37,553 bases of DNA from an uncultured Paracoccaceae bacterium. Its GTDB lineage: Bacteria; Pseudomonadota; Alphaproteobacteria; Rhodobacterales; Rhodobacteraceae. A program made the translations under genes and the position numbers. Shown here piece after piece: positions 7,900-17,345 of the stretch; position 1 is the stretch's first letter; each line of letters opens with the position of its first letter. The notes under the pieces are model-generated. The model ran no database searches. It was given only the letters and a program-made list of their open reading frames with translations, and was not told the DNA's origin. The DNA is taken from the NCBI GenBank assembly GCA_938092015.1, contig CALKOT010000010.1, positions 1 through 37,553 of the forward strand, in the 5' to 3' direction.

Positions 7900-9324
7900 A
7901 TGACAACATTTACTGGGCCCGAATTGTGCGCGCTTTCCGCTGTTGATGCAGTTGATGCGCTGAAAAAGGGCGACGTGTCCCCCACCGAAATGCTGGAAGC
8001 TTCGCTTGAGCGGATTGCAGAGGTTGAACCTGACATCAACGCCCTTCCGATCGTGATGGCGGATCGGGCGCGTGAACAAGTCGCAAACCTGAAACAAGGG
8101 GATGAGGCGCCCTGGCTGGCAGGGCTGCCAATCTCCATCAAGGACCTGAACCCAATCAAAGGCGTGCGCACGACCTGGGGCACCAAGGGCTATGCCGACC
8201 ACATTCCTGTCGTCACTGATCCGCTGATAGACCGGCTGGAAAAGCGTGGCGGCGTTCTGGTCGCCAAGTCGAACACGCCGGAAATGGGCGCCGGCGGCAA
8301 TACGTTCAACGATGTGTTTGGCGCAACGAAGAACCCTTGGAACACAGCGCTGAACCCAGGAGGGTCATCTGGCGGCGCGGCGGCGTCTTTGGCCGCAGGC
8401 GAATGCTGGCTATCACATGGATCTGATTTGGGCGGCAGCCTACGCACGCCCGCCGCATATTGCGGTATCATCGGGATGCGCCCCACGCCGGGCCGCGCAG
8501 GCGGTGGATCGGAAAAACAGCAGTTTGCGCATGAGGGCCTTTCCGGCCCGATGGCGCGCACCGCTGCGGATTGCGCATTGTTTCTGGACGCGATGACCGG
8601 GTTTGACCCGCGCCTCTTCCAGTCGCTTGAGGCGCCCCGCGTCAGCTTTCTGGACGAAGTGCGCCAGGCCGAAGCGCCTAAACGCATCGCCTACTCACCT
8701 GATCTGGATGGTCTGGCGCCGGTCGAAGGCGAGGTGCGTGATCTGATCGAAGCAGCGCTCAAAGCACTGGAAGGCGTCGGAACCAGCGTTGAGGAAACAT
8801 GTCCTGATCTCACGGACCTGCAGCCGACCTACAACACCCTTCGCGCACTCGCGCAAGTTTCATCACCGGGGCAAGAGCCTGAGAGCATTCAGCAGCACTA
8901 TAAGCAGACCCTGCGCGAGAACATCCAGCTGGGCCGTGAACTGAAGGTCGAAGACATCGTCGCCGCGACGCGCGGACGGTCGCTTCTGTACAACCGCATG
9001 GCGGCGTTCATGGCGAATTTCGACGCGATCGCCTGCCCAATAGTTGGCCTCGGCGCACTGGCTTCTGAAATCGAATACCCGACCGAGGTCGATGGCCAGC
9101 CGCAGTGTCACTACATGGACTGGCTGAAATTCGCGATGCTGGCGACGACGGCTGGCTTGCCTGCGATCTCCGTTCCCATCGGCTTCACCAAATCCGGTGC
9201 GCCAATGGGCATTCAATTCATCGGCAAGCCACGCGGTGAAGCAGGCCTTCTAAAGATCGCAGCGGTTTTGGAAACCCTGAACGACGGCTTTGGCAAACCA
9301 ATCGACCCGATCAAGCCAGCTTGA
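7900..9324 (+). CDS. Amidase-signature family hydrolase
   Basis: A 474-residue amidase-signature enzyme. The Ser-cisSer-Lys triad is intact: Lys81 in ISIKDL, Ser156 in NPGGSSGGAAASLA and Ser180 in DLGGSLRTPAA. The spacings of 75 and 24 residues are the same as in characterised members such as fatty acid amide hydrolase. It hydrolyses an amide, in the cytoplasm since there is no signal peptide. The family includes general amidases and GatA. This one is unlikely to be GatA, as no gatB or gatC is near and the C-terminal region differs. It starts at ATG 7900, with GAGGGGATG upstream. It is divergent from the EamA gene (78-base gap) and its 3' end overlaps the convergent adenylate cyclase gene by 14 bases. 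Confidence 0.88.
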   Translation: MTTFTGPELCALSAVDAVDALKKGDVSPTEMLEASLERIAEVEPDINALPIVMADRAREQVANLKQGDEAPWLAGLPISIKDLNPIKGVRTTWGTKGYADHIPVVTDPLIDRLEKRGGVLVAKSNTPEMGAGGNTFNDVFGATKNPWNTALNPGGSSGGAAASLAAGECWLSHGSDLGGSLRTPAAYCGIIGMRPTPGRAGGGSEKQQFAHEGLSGPMARTAADCALFLDAMTGFDPRLFQSLEAPRVSFLDEVRQAEAPKRIAYSPDLDGLAPVEGEVRDLIEAALKALEGVGTSVEETCPDLTDLQPTYNTLRALAQVSSPGQEPESIQQHYKQTLRENIQLGRELKVEDIVAATRGRSLLYNRMAAFMANFDAIACPIVGLGALASEIEYPTEVDGQPQCHYMDWLKFAMLATTAGLPAISVPIGFTKSGAPMGIQFIGKPRGEAGLLKIAAVLETLNDGFGKPIDPIKPA

Positions 9325-10648
9325 GGTAATCTGTCAGCCCAACGAAACCGTATGCCCCCCTTGCAGGCGCAAAGACCTCAACCGTGGTCTCCACGCCTTT
9401 CTGTGAATAGGCGCCCATCGCCTCCATCTCACGATCCAGCAACTTGGCGATGGGGGCGGTGATCAGCAACGGGCGTCCGACCTCCTTGGTCAGGGTCTCA
9501 ACCCGGCTCGCCTCATTCACTGCACGGCCAATCACCGTAAAGTCGCGGCGTGACGGTGAACCGACATTACCGAAAAACACCTCGCCCAAATGCAGCGCAA
9601 TTCCCGTGTTCAAGGGAAGCGCCGCTCTGGGTAAGTCATCTGGTCTGTCATCGTTCAGCTTGCCAACGGCAGTGACTGACGCCTCAGCGGCCTCCAAGGC
9701 GCGCGCTGCCGCACCTGGCGCATCATCCACAACTGGGAACACCGCCAACAGACCATCGCCGATGAACTTCAGAACTTCGCCGCCATGATCCATCACCGCG
9801 CCAGCCAGCGCCCCAAAATAGAGGTTCAACATTTGGCTAACCTCTTCCTCGCTCATCCGCTCGGACCGGTCAGTGAACCCACGCAGGTCACTGACCCAGA
9901 TCACGGCTTCGATCCGCCGCCCTGCCCCGCGCTGGATCGCACCTGACAGAACCTCAGCCCCAGCGCTGGCGCCGAGATACGTGTCGAGGACATTGGCGGA
10001 TATCTGCTGCGCGATATGACGTTCGATGAACAACGCGAAGAGATCGAAAATTTCCGTCAGCGCCTGGTACTGCGCATTGCTGAAACCGCCTGGCTGTTTC
10101 GTCGCGATCGTGCCGCCGTTGTTGTAGTCGCTGCCACCGCCGAGCGGTCGGGCGATATAGTCTGTGACGCCTTGTTCAGCCAATTCGGCCATCAGGGGGA
10201 AGCGCTTCGCATCTTCGGGATCCTGCGGCACCACACGGACAGTTTCACCATGATTAAACACGCGATAGAGCGGGTTCAGAGTAAATGACTTCGTCGCACT
10301 GGCCTGTCTGTCGACGACAATTTCGTCAACGCAGCCATCGAACAGCTCAAAATTCCAGCTATAGCCAGACAGCTGCGGATGCAGCGTTCCGACATGCACG
10401 GTCGCGCGGCTGATCGGCGCGCCGGAGGCGATGCCACGCCAGACCAGCTCTTCATACAGCTTCGCAAAATCTTCGTATCGCAAACCATCGCGCAGCAGCC
10501 AGTCACACGCTTCTTCAAGCGTCGTCTCGTCCGGGGCGCAGGCGGGGCCTCGATGATGGCGGCGCAATACGTTGACGAAAGGGGCGTAGTGGCGCTCGGT
10601 AAGGTCGAAATTACCGGCTTCAAGCGGGGCACTAGTGTCTGTTTCCAT
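9311..10648 (-). CDS. Class III adenylate cyclase (IIIb-like) with conserved N-terminal region
   Basis: A 445-residue soluble protein. Residues 1-240 form an N-terminal region of unknown function. Residues about 246-425 are a class III nucleotide cyclase catalytic domain. Metal ligands are Asp254 (WVSDLRGFT) and Asp298 (KFIGDGLLAVF), 44 residues apart as in well-studied cyclases. Lys294 and Thr371 (RRDFTVIG) occupy the purine-selecting positions, the Lys/Thr pair usual for class IIIb adenylate cyclases. Asn378 and Arg382 (AVNEASR) are the transition-state residues. All catalytic residues are present, so it should make cAMP from ATP. A GTG at 10657 is an alternative start, with AAGGGG further upstream. 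It is divergent from rnr and tail-to-tail with the amidase. It is a possible source of ligand for the CNB proteins near 28-32 kb, but that link is only inference. Confidence 0.88.
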   Translation of the reverse strand: METDTSAPLEAGNFDLTERHYAPFVNVLRRHHRGPACAPDETTLEEACDWLLRDGLRYEDFAKLYEELVWRGIASGAPISRATVHVGTLHPQLSGYSWNFELFDGCVDEIVVDRQASATKSFTLNPLYRVFNHGETVRVVPQDPEDAKRFPLMAELAEQGVTDYIARPLGGGSDYNNGGTIATKQPGGFSNAQYQALTEIFDLFALFIERHIAQQISANVLDTYLGASAGAEVLSGAIQRGAGRRIEAVIWVSDLRGFTDRSERMSEEEVSQMLNLYFGALAGAVMDHGGEVLKFIGDGLLAVFPVVDDAPGAAARALEAAEASVTAVGKLNDDRPDDLPRAALPLNTGIALHLGEVFFGNVGSPSRRDFTVIGRAVNEASRVETLTKEVGRPLLITAPIAKLLDREMEAMGAYSQKGVETTVEVFAPARGAYGFVGLTDYLKLA

Positions 10649-10728
10649 CAACGCCACGTGGCCTCGAACCCCTTGGAAGTCAAACTCCAGCGCTGGACCC
10701 CGGTGCGCGCACAGTCCATAGGTGGCCC

Positions 10729-12978
10729 ATGACAGACCTTCCCCAAAAGTCCGACATCCTCGCCTGGGTGAACGAAAACCCGGACCGCGCCTCGAAACGC
10801 GACATCGCCCGCGCCTTTGGCGTGAAAGGCGCTGACCGGATTGAGCTGAAGCGCATGATCCGCGAATTGCAGGCCGATGGCGAGATCAAGAAAAGCGGAC
10901 GCAAGTCCTTTCGCGGTGAAGGCGCCCTGCCCCCGGTTACGATGTTGGAGGTTGTCGGGCCGAACGCTGACGGCGACCTGATCGCGAAACCGCAGAACTG
11001 GGAAGATGAAGGTGATGCGCCAGTGATCACCATCATCGAAAAGCGCGGCGACCCTTCGCTGGGCAAAGGTGATCGGCTGCTAGCAAAGCTTCGCAAATCA
11101 GACAGCGAAAAAGGCCAGTATGAGGCCCGGATGATCAAGAAGATCAAAGCCGGCGCCAAGCGGGTTCTGGGCGTGTTCCGGTCCGAAGGCGGCGGCGGGC
11201 GGCTTGTTCCGGTGGACCGCAAAACCGACGAGATGGTGATCGCCGCCGCAGATGCGCTGGACGCCGAAGATGGTGAGTTGATCGAGGTCGAAACCCTGCC
11301 TGGCCCCCGTTATGGCCTGCGCAAAGGCAAAGTGGTTGAACGGCTGGGCGACCCCGGCGCGGCGAAGTCTGTTTCGCTGATCGCAATCCACGCCCACGAA
11401 ATTCCGCATATCTTCCGGGACGAAGTGATTGAGGCCGCAACCAAAGCGAAACCTGTCACCAAAGTAACGGGCAAACGCGAAGACCTGCGCCATCTACCGC
11501 TGATCACCATCGACCCAGCCGATGCGCGCGACCATGACGACGCGATCTGCGCCTATCCTGATGATGATCCAAAGAACAAAGGCGGCCATGTCGTCTGGGT
11601 CGCCATCGCCGATGTCGCCCATTATGTGACGCCGGGGTCCGCACTGGATACTGAGGCACGACTGCGTGGGAATTCGTCCTATTTCCCGGACCGGGTTGTG
11701 CCGATGTTACCGGAAGAGTTGTCCGGCGAACTGTGTTCCCTACACGAAGGCGTCGACAGGCCGTGCATGGCGGTGCGTATGGTGCTGAATGCTGAAGGCC
11801 AGAAAATCGCGCATGACTTTCATCGCGGCCTGATGCGTTCCCCTGCTTCGCTGACCTACGAGCAGGCGCAGGCGGCCGCGGATGGTGAGCCGGATGAGCA
11901 GTGCGCCCCCCTATGGGACGAAGCGATCAAGCCAGTGTTCGATGCCTATCGCGCGGCGGCCATCGCCCGCGATAAGCGCGGGCCTCTGCATCTGGAACTG
12001 CCAGAGCGGCGGATTGAGCTGGATGATGCGGGCAAGGTCACATCCATTAGATTCCGTGATCGGCTGGATGCGCATAAACTGGTCGAGGAGTTCATGATCC
12101 TCGCCAATGTCGCCGCAGCCGAAACGCTAGAGGCGGCAGGTCAGCCCTTGTTGTTCCGCGTGCATGAAGAACCCAACCCGATGAAGCTGGACGCCCTGCG
12201 CGAGCAGCTGAAGGACACTGGTCTGTCCCTGGCGAAAGGTCAGGTACTGCAGACGCGGCATCTGAACAAAATCCTGGATGAGGCTGTCGGATCACCTGAT
12301 CAGGAGCTGATCAATCTGGCGGTTCTGCGGGCGCAAACGCAGGCCTATTACAACCCAGAAAACTTCGGGCATTTTGGCCTGAACCTGAGGTCCTACGGGC
12401 ATTTCACGTCGCCGATCCGGCGCTACGCTGATCTGATCGTTCACCGCGCTCTGATCTCTGCGCACAAATGGGGCAAGGATGGCCTGAGCCCGTCGGATGT
12501 CGACAAGCTGAAGGCGACGGCAGAGCAGATTTCCATGACCGAACGAAGGTCGATGGAGGCTGAACGCGATACGACTGACCGCTATCTGGCGACGTACATG
12601 TCCGACCAGGAAGGCGCCGTATTCGAAGGCCGCATCTCCGGCATCGCGCGGTTTGGCATGTTCGTGAAACTCGACGATACAGGCGCTGATGGCCTCGTCC
12701 TGATATCGTCACTGGGAACAGAGTACTTCCGGTTCGATCAGGCGCGGAACACATTGACCGGTGAGCGGTCGCGCAAGTCGCTGAAGATCGGCGCACGCGC
12801 GACGGTTAGGTTGGCGGAGGCATCCCCGCTGACCGGCGGTTTGATCTTTGAGCTGATTGAGGCTGAAGGCTTTGGCAAAGCCAGCAGGTCCACGCGCGGC
12901 ACAGGTGGTACGCGCCGCAAAGTGAACCAAGCGAAGATCAAAGATCGGAAGATGGCGAAAAAGGCCAAGCTGCGCTGA
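10729..12978 (+). CDS. rnr: Ribonuclease R
   Basis: A 749-residue RNase II/R-family 3'-to-5' exoribonuclease. Order of domains: an N-terminal winged-helix segment (about 1-60), cold-shock-like RNA-binding domains, the RNB catalytic domain (about 250-600) with TIDPADARDHDDAI carrying the acidic metal ligands and HFTSPIRRYADLIVHRAL near its end, an S1 domain (about 625-710), and a Lys/Arg-rich tail. The helix domain and basic tail favour RNase R over RNase II. It degrades structured RNA in the cytoplasm and takes part in rRNA and mRNA quality control. The start ATG follows AGGTGG. It is divergent from the cyclase gene, and its end lies 11 bases from the end of the convergent DapA-family gene. 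Confidence 0.95.
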   Translation: MTDLPQKSDILAWVNENPDRASKRDIARAFGVKGADRIELKRMIRELQADGEIKKSGRKSFRGEGALPPVTMLEVVGPNADGDLIAKPQNWEDEGDAPVITIIEKRGDPSLGKGDRLLAKLRKSDSEKGQYEARMIKKIKAGAKRVLGVFRSEGGGGRLVPVDRKTDEMVIAAADALDAEDGELIEVETLPGPRYGLRKGKVVERLGDPGAAKSVSLIAIHAHEIPHIFRDEVIEAATKAKPVTKVTGKREDLRHLPLITIDPADARDHDDAICAYPDDDPKNKGGHVVWVAIADVAHYVTPGSALDTEARLRGNSSYFPDRVVPMLPEELSGELCSLHEGVDRPCMAVRMVLNAEGQKIAHDFHRGLMRSPASLTYEQAQAAADGEPDEQCAPLWDEAIKPVFDAYRAAAIARDKRGPLHLELPERRIELDDAGKVTSIRFRDRLDAHKLVEEFMILANVAAAETLEAAGQPLLFRVHEEPNPMKLDALREQLKDTGLSLAKGQVLQTRHLNKILDEAVGSPDQELINLAVLRAQTQAYYNPENFGHFGLNLRSYGHFTSPIRRYADLIVHRALISAHKWGKDGLSPSDVDKLKATAEQISMTERRSMEAERDTTDRYLATYMSDQEGAVFEGRISGIARFGMFVKLDDTGADGLVLISSLGTEYFRFDQARNTLTGERSRKSLKIGARATVRLAEASPLTGGLIFELIEAEGFGKASRSTRGTGGTRRKVNQAKIKDRKMAKKAKLR

Positions 12979-12989
12979 GCGCGTCGGTC

Positions 12990-13904
12990 TCAGCCCTCGG
13001 GGAATGGGCCGAGGTGCTGCGCCCAATGTTCCATGATTTCGAGGCCGAATTTCGATACGGGAACCGATGGCTGGCGGGCCAACCCGTTAGGTAGGCCAAG
13101 ACGCAGCGCCGCCAGATGCTTCCCGTAGGCGATGAAGTTTTCGACAGAACTCATCATGAAGACAATCAGCGGCAATAACTCTCGGTGCAGGTTCTCTGCC
13201 TCAGCAATCGCCTCAGGCGTTCCTTCGCGCATCAAATTATAAATCCGCACCTGCGGGTCGAACAGATCGACCGCCGGGATCATGCCGACGCACCCTGCCC
13301 TCATTGAGTCCGGAAACTGGATGCCCGCCATGCCGCCAAAGATATCGAAGGCGCCGTCTGTATCCTCCATCAACTGCTTGATGTAGGTCGCCGGCCCCTC
13401 ACCTTTCAGAAGGCAGACATTGGGATGCGCGCGATTCAGCGTTTTCAAAGCGCCATTCGACAGGCTGGTCGTCATCAGACCGGGCGCATTCTGTACGGCC
13501 AACGGGATATCGACCTTTTCGGCGACGCCGCCCAGAAAGCGGACATATTCGCTTTCCGGCACGCCTGTGATCGCGGGCGGCTGAAGGATACACCAGTCCG
13601 CGCCAGCGTCCTTGGCAGCATTCACGAAAGCAATCTGCCCCGCAACGCTGCCCTCGCCAACCGTGACGGCCAAAGGGACGCGCCGGGCGACATCCTCACC
13701 CACCCAGTCAATCACCTTGCGGCGTTCATTGACGTCGAGTTTGCCAACCTCGGTGGCCAGCCCCATGACGGCGATACCATGCGCGCCGGCGGCGATGGCG
13801 CCATTGACCTGGCGGCGCATGGCTTCGCGATCCAGTTGGCCTTGATGGTCATAGAAACTGTAGAGGATCGGATAGACACCGTGGAAATCGGTATTTGCGC
13901 TCAA
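12990..13904 (-). CDS. DapA-family (dihydrodipicolinate synthase/N-acetylneuraminate lyase superfamily) aldolase
   Basis: A 304-residue (beta/alpha)8-barrel protein of the class I Schiff-base aldolase superfamily. Lys167 in CLLKGEG is the expected Schiff-base lysine. The position of the conserved catalytic Tyr (YN.P in DapA) holds Gln138 in VQNAPGLM, and the usual GTTGE loop reads GLATE. True DapA activity is therefore unlikely; a lyase or hydrolase acting on a 2-keto acid or sugar acid is more plausible, and loss of activity is possible. The gene starts with TTG at 13904, supported by GAGGA eight bases upstream, and there is no better downstream start. It is transcribed in the same direction as hspQ, 179 bases away. 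A hairpin overlaps its ribosome binding site. Confidence 0.8.
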   Translation of the reverse strand: MSANTDFHGVYPILYSFYDHQGQLDREAMRRQVNGAIAAGAHGIAVMGLATEVGKLDVNERRKVIDWVGEDVARRVPLAVTVGEGSVAGQIAFVNAAKDAGADWCILQPPAITGVPESEYVRFLGGVAEKVDIPLAVQNAPGLMTTSLSNGALKTLNRAHPNVCLLKGEGPATYIKQLMEDTDGAFDIFGGMAGIQFPDSMRAGCVGMIPAVDLFDPQVRIYNLMREGTPEAIAEAENLHRELLPLIVFMMSSVENFIAYGKHLAALRLGLPNGLARQPSVPVSKFGLEIMEHWAQHLGPFPEG

Positions 13905-13913
13905 GGTACAATC

Positions 13914-13944
13914 CTCATTCTATCGTTGTTGGATGATGAATGAG
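13914..13944 (-). promoter_or_regulatory. Inverted repeat overlapping the ribosome binding site of the DapA-family gene
   Basis: CTCATTC at 13914-13920 pairs with GAATGAG at 13938-13944 across a 17-base spacer. On the minus strand the promoter-distal arm (GAATGAG) abuts and partly includes the GAGGA ribosome binding site of the TTG-started gene at 13904. It could be a protein-binding operator or an mRNA hairpin that limits translation. The long spacer makes the RNA structure only moderately stable. Confidence 0.35.
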
Positions 13945-14083
13945 ACATTTTGGGATGTTGCAAGGTAGACGTCCAGACCGACCCGCCGGAAGCTGCGATG
14001 GCCTAAAGCCAAATCAGTCAGATGTTGTCGGAGTGGGCGACCAGAACCAAACGCATCCGTAAGGACGAACTTAAGAACTGCGG

Positions 14084-14413
14084 TTAGTGGCGGTAGGTCG
14101 CTTCTATCGCATACTGTCCATCTTCGAGGGCCGAGAACATTTCTTCGACCTCAGGATGGTCGACAGGCTCACCGGTATCATCCGCAAGCAGGTTCTGTTC
14201 CGAGACATAAGCCACGTAGTAGCTGGTCTCATTCTCAGCGAAGAGATGATAGAAGGGCTGGTTCTTCCTTGGACGGCTATCCTCTGGAATGGCGTTCCAC
14301 CATTCTTCTGTGTTCGAGAACACAGGATCGACGTCAAAGATCACGCCCCGGAAAGGATGGACCCGGTGCTGGACAACTTGTCCTATACTGAATTTGGCCA
14401 ACGCGTTGATCAT
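14084..14413 (-). CDS. hspQ: Heat shock protein HspQ
   Basis: A 109-residue protein matching the HspQ/YccV (hemimethylated-DNA-binding-like) family over its whole length: FSIGQVVQHRVHPFRGVIFDVDP at the start, followed by the PFYHLFAEN segment and VAYVSEQNLLADDTGEPVDHP near the end. In enterobacteria HspQ adjusts specificity of the Lon protease and binds the initiator DnaA; the alphaproteobacterial role is presumably related to proteolysis under stress. It is cytoplasmic. Start ATG at 14413 has no strong Shine-Dalgarno. I see no clear sigma-32-type promoter in the upstream 14414-14577 gap, which it shares with the divergent AEC carrier gene. Confidence 0.92.
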   Translation of the reverse strand: MINALAKFSIGQVVQHRVHPFRGVIFDVDPVFSNTEEWWNAIPEDSRPRKNQPFYHLFAENETSYYVAYVSEQNLLADDTGEPVDHPEVEEMFSALEDGQYAIEATYRH

Positions 14414-14577
14414 CAGGCTTTTGCGACTCGCTGAAGAATTTTCCAGTGCGTTCTACTATAGGCTTCCTAACAAAGTTTCCATAGGGATCGCACCAGATTT
14501 CGACGTCGCGTCGGCTCTTACGCGAGGTTGTGGTTAAGAGTAAGAGCTGGGACAGTGGGGTGCTTATCGGGCTGGTC

Positions 14578-15453
14578 GTGATCTTTCAGGTTTTAGAAAT
14601 TACAGCCCCGGTATTCGCACTGGCGATGATTGGGTTTGTCTGGGCAAAGCGCGGCATCCCTTACGACATCGCCTTCGTAACCCGACTGGCGACGCAGATC
14701 GCCATGCCCTGCATCATCTTTTCAACGCTCGTGCGGGCTGAAATTTCGCCCGACGCCGTGCAAGAGATCGCGGTGGCGACGTTGACGCTGTATGGCGCAT
14801 TTGCCGTAGTGTTCGCGATTGGCTTTAAGCTGGCCGGGCTGCAGCTAAGAACCTTCCTTCCACCAAGCGTCTTCAACAATTCAGGCAATATCGGCTTGCC
14901 AATCGCACTGTATGCGTTCGGACAGGAAGGCCTGGCGCTTTCCATCGTTCTGTTTGCCTTGATGGTGTCATTCCAGTTCTCGCTGGGATTGTGGTTTGTC
15001 GCCGGGATTGAACGGAAATGGGAAGCGGCCCGTCAGCCGATGGTTTGGGCCGGACTGGCCGGAATTGCGGCGTCGATGGTAGGGTGGAAGCCGCCCGCCT
15101 TCGCGGACAATTCCATCGCACTAATCGGCCAGATGGGCATTCCCCTGATGGTTCTGACGCTGGGTGTGTCTATCAGCCGGATACAACCCGGTGCGATTGC
15201 CCGGGCAGCTGTCATCGCCATCCTGCGGTTTGTCACGGCTGGCGCAATCGGGTTCGGCGTGGCCACCGGTCTGGGCCTGACCGGCGTTGCCTTCGGCGTG
15301 CTCATACTACAAGCGATCATGCCAGCGCCGGTGACCAACTATCTGATTGCATTGCAATATAATCAGGAACCAGAAGAAGTCGCAGGGTTGGTTGTTGTCT
15401 CAACGATGATATCGGCGCTGACGATTCCATTAACGCTGAGCCTGCTGCTGTAG
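14578..15453 (+). CDS. AEC-family (auxin efflux carrier/malonate-type) transporter
   Basis: About 291 residues and around ten membrane helices in the AEC arrangement: an N-terminal ITAPVFALAMIGF helix, the mid-helix NNSGNIGLPIALYAFG (a conserved crossover motif of the family), GIPLMVLTLGVSIS in the second half, and a C-terminal STMISALTIPL helix. AEC members are inner-membrane secondary carriers for organic acids such as malonate or malate, or related anions. The open frame extends to GTG 14530, but I place the start at GTG 14578 because AEC proteins usually begin a few residues before the PVF motif. The exact start is uncertain. No partner metabolic gene is adjacent, so the substrate is unknown. 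Confidence 0.85.
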   Translation: MIFQVLEITAPVFALAMIGFVWAKRGIPYDIAFVTRLATQIAMPCIIFSTLVRAEISPDAVQEIAVATLTLYGAFAVVFAIGFKLAGLQLRTFLPPSVFNNSGNIGLPIALYAFGQEGLALSIVLFALMVSFQFSLGLWFVAGIERKWEAARQPMVWAGLAGIAASMVGWKPPAFADNSIALIGQMGIPLMVLTLGVSISRIQPGAIARAAVIAILRFVTAGAIGFGVATGLGLTGVAFGVLILQAIMPAPVTNYLIALQYNQEPEEVAGLVVVSTMISALTIPLTLSLLL

Positions 15454-15545
15454 GTGGAGACGCACGCAACCAGAGCGCGAAAATCCTCACTGCGGTAACG
15501 CCAGCAATCTCTCATATAGACCCTGCAACCATAGGGAGTGATGAG

Positions 15546-17296
15546 ATGTCGAATGGGATATCAGCGTTCACCGAAGGCGATGACACCGTCACTCTCACCA
15601 ATATCATTTGCAATCTAAAGGCCAAAGCAGGCGACGACCGGATCACGGTCAAAGATGTCGATTACACTTTCATCATTTTGGCGAAGCTGGCAAAGACACG
15701 ATGATTGGCGGCGAAGGGAGGGACCGCTTCTTTGGCGGCGATGATGGCGATCATCTGATCGGCGGCGACGGCCGGGATATCCTGATGGGGGATGGGGACG
15801 GCGATCTGATTGAAGGCGGAAACGACGCAGATGCGCTGTTCGGTGGCGACGGCAGCACAAGAACGTCACCCAGAATTGGCGGCGAAAGTTACGATTACGA
15901 CTACATCGACGGTAGTGACGTACGAAAATTCACTGGCGATGATACGCTGTATGGCGGCGCCGGAAATGATGAGATCATCGATTTCGATGGGGCAGACCAG
16001 CTGTTCGGGGGCGATCAAAATGATGATCTATTCGGCGACGCCAATAATGACCTGCTTGATGGGGGAAACGGCAGTGATGAGCTTGATGGCGGCAGCGGTG
16101 ATGACACACTCTATGGCGGCAAAGGTGTCGACACGCTGATTGGCGGCGCCGGAAATGACGTCCTTTACAGCGGCGAAGGGATAGATGGACTGGATGGCGG
16201 CGAAGGCAACGACACCCTTTATGCTGATCGCGAAGATTTCAGTGCAAATGTAAACTTCTCTGGCGACCTCGACGGTGGCGACGGACATGACCTCCTGTCG
16301 CTGCGCTTCATGGCGGAAGGCCCGGCAAACGCTAGTGGTTTCGAAATCGCAATGTTGGAATTTCGGGATTTCGAAGCGTTAGGAGGCAGCAATTTCAACG
16401 ACACATTGCAGTCCAGCGATACCGATGTGATTGGGGGAGCGGGCGATGACCTTATCATCTCGAATGGCGGTGGACAGAACTTGCAAGGGGGCGACGGTTT
16501 TGACGAAGTTACCTACCGCAGCAGTACATCAGGCGTGTCAGTCGCGCTCGATTCCGGACAACTGGGATGGTCGACAAATGGCCGTGGTGGGAACGCCCAA
16601 GGTGATCTTCTCAGTGGCATCGAAAGTGTGGATGCTTCGAATTTCGTCGATGTGCTTTATGGCGACGGCCATCGCAACGCACTAAGAGGTCGTCAGGACG
16701 ACGACAACCTGTTTGGCGGAGGCGGGGGCGATACCCTGCTTGGCAATCAAGGCGCTGACCTTTTGGAAGGCGACGCGGGCGCTGACACACTTGATGGCGG
16801 AACCGGTGACGACACCGCGACATACCGGGGAAGCAAGGCGGGCGTTTACGTGCATCTCAATTCGCCCACACAGGGCGGCCGCGGCCTTCGCGGGGACGCA
16901 GCATTCGATAAGCTTATCAGTTTCGAGAACCTAATAGGGTCGTACCACGAAGATCACTTGCGCGGGGATGATCAGGACAACCGGATCGAAGGCTCATTCG
17001 GCGACGACACACTGGAGGGATCTGCTGGCGACGACACTCTGGTCGGCGCTCAGGGCGACGATATGCTTACGGGTGGCGAAGGCGCTGACGCATTCGTTTG
17101 CAACGCGGATTATCACACCGGGAACGACACGATCACCGACTTTGAGGAAGCCGTTGACCGGATTGTGGTCTATGGCGATGCAGAAGCAGAGATCATTCAG
17201 GAAGACTGGGGCACGATGGTCGTCATTCAGGGCCCTGAATTAATCCCCCTTACGATCAAGGACGCCTGGGAACTGGACCTCACCTTTATGGGATGA
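15546..17296 (+). pseudogene. RTX (haemolysin-type) calcium-binding repeat protein, one-base frameshift near the start
   Basis: ATG at 15546, preceded by AGGGAG, encodes an Asp-rich start (MSNGISAFTEGDDTVTL) that ends in TGA soon after 15700. The remaining roughly 540 residues are in another frame from about 15677. Adding one T to the run at 15676-15679 joins the frames smoothly as IIFGEAGKDTMIGGEG and yields about 583 residues. The body has many GGxGxDxL nonapeptides that form Ca-binding beta rolls, in at least two blocks (about 15700-16230 and 16680-17100), separated by beta-rich segments such as TYRSSTSGVSVAL. The end resembles serralysin-type RTX proteins (ADAFVCNADYHTGNDTITDF), which carry a C-terminal type I secretion signal. 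It has no protease domain, so it may be structural or adhesive. No type I secretion genes are in the window. Confidence 0.8.
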
Positions 17297-17345
17297 TGCT
17301 TTTGCGTTGCGCGATTTCGTGGTATGCAGGCGGCAATCAGAGGCT

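Noticed and set aside
7822-8202. Long upstream extension of the EamA gene
   Set aside because: It would run deep into the amidase coding sequence on the other strand and lacks the usual N-terminus; ATG 7821 has a ribosome binding site.
15660-15700. Programmed -1 frameshift in the RTX gene
   Set aside because: The zero-frame codons ATT TTG do not form an X XXY YYZ slippery site and no downstream stimulatory structure is evident; a one-base indel is simpler.
15546-17296. Calling the RTX protein a toxin
   Set aside because: It has only calcium-binding repeats and a beta-rich region; no toxin, protease or acyltransferase partner is visible.
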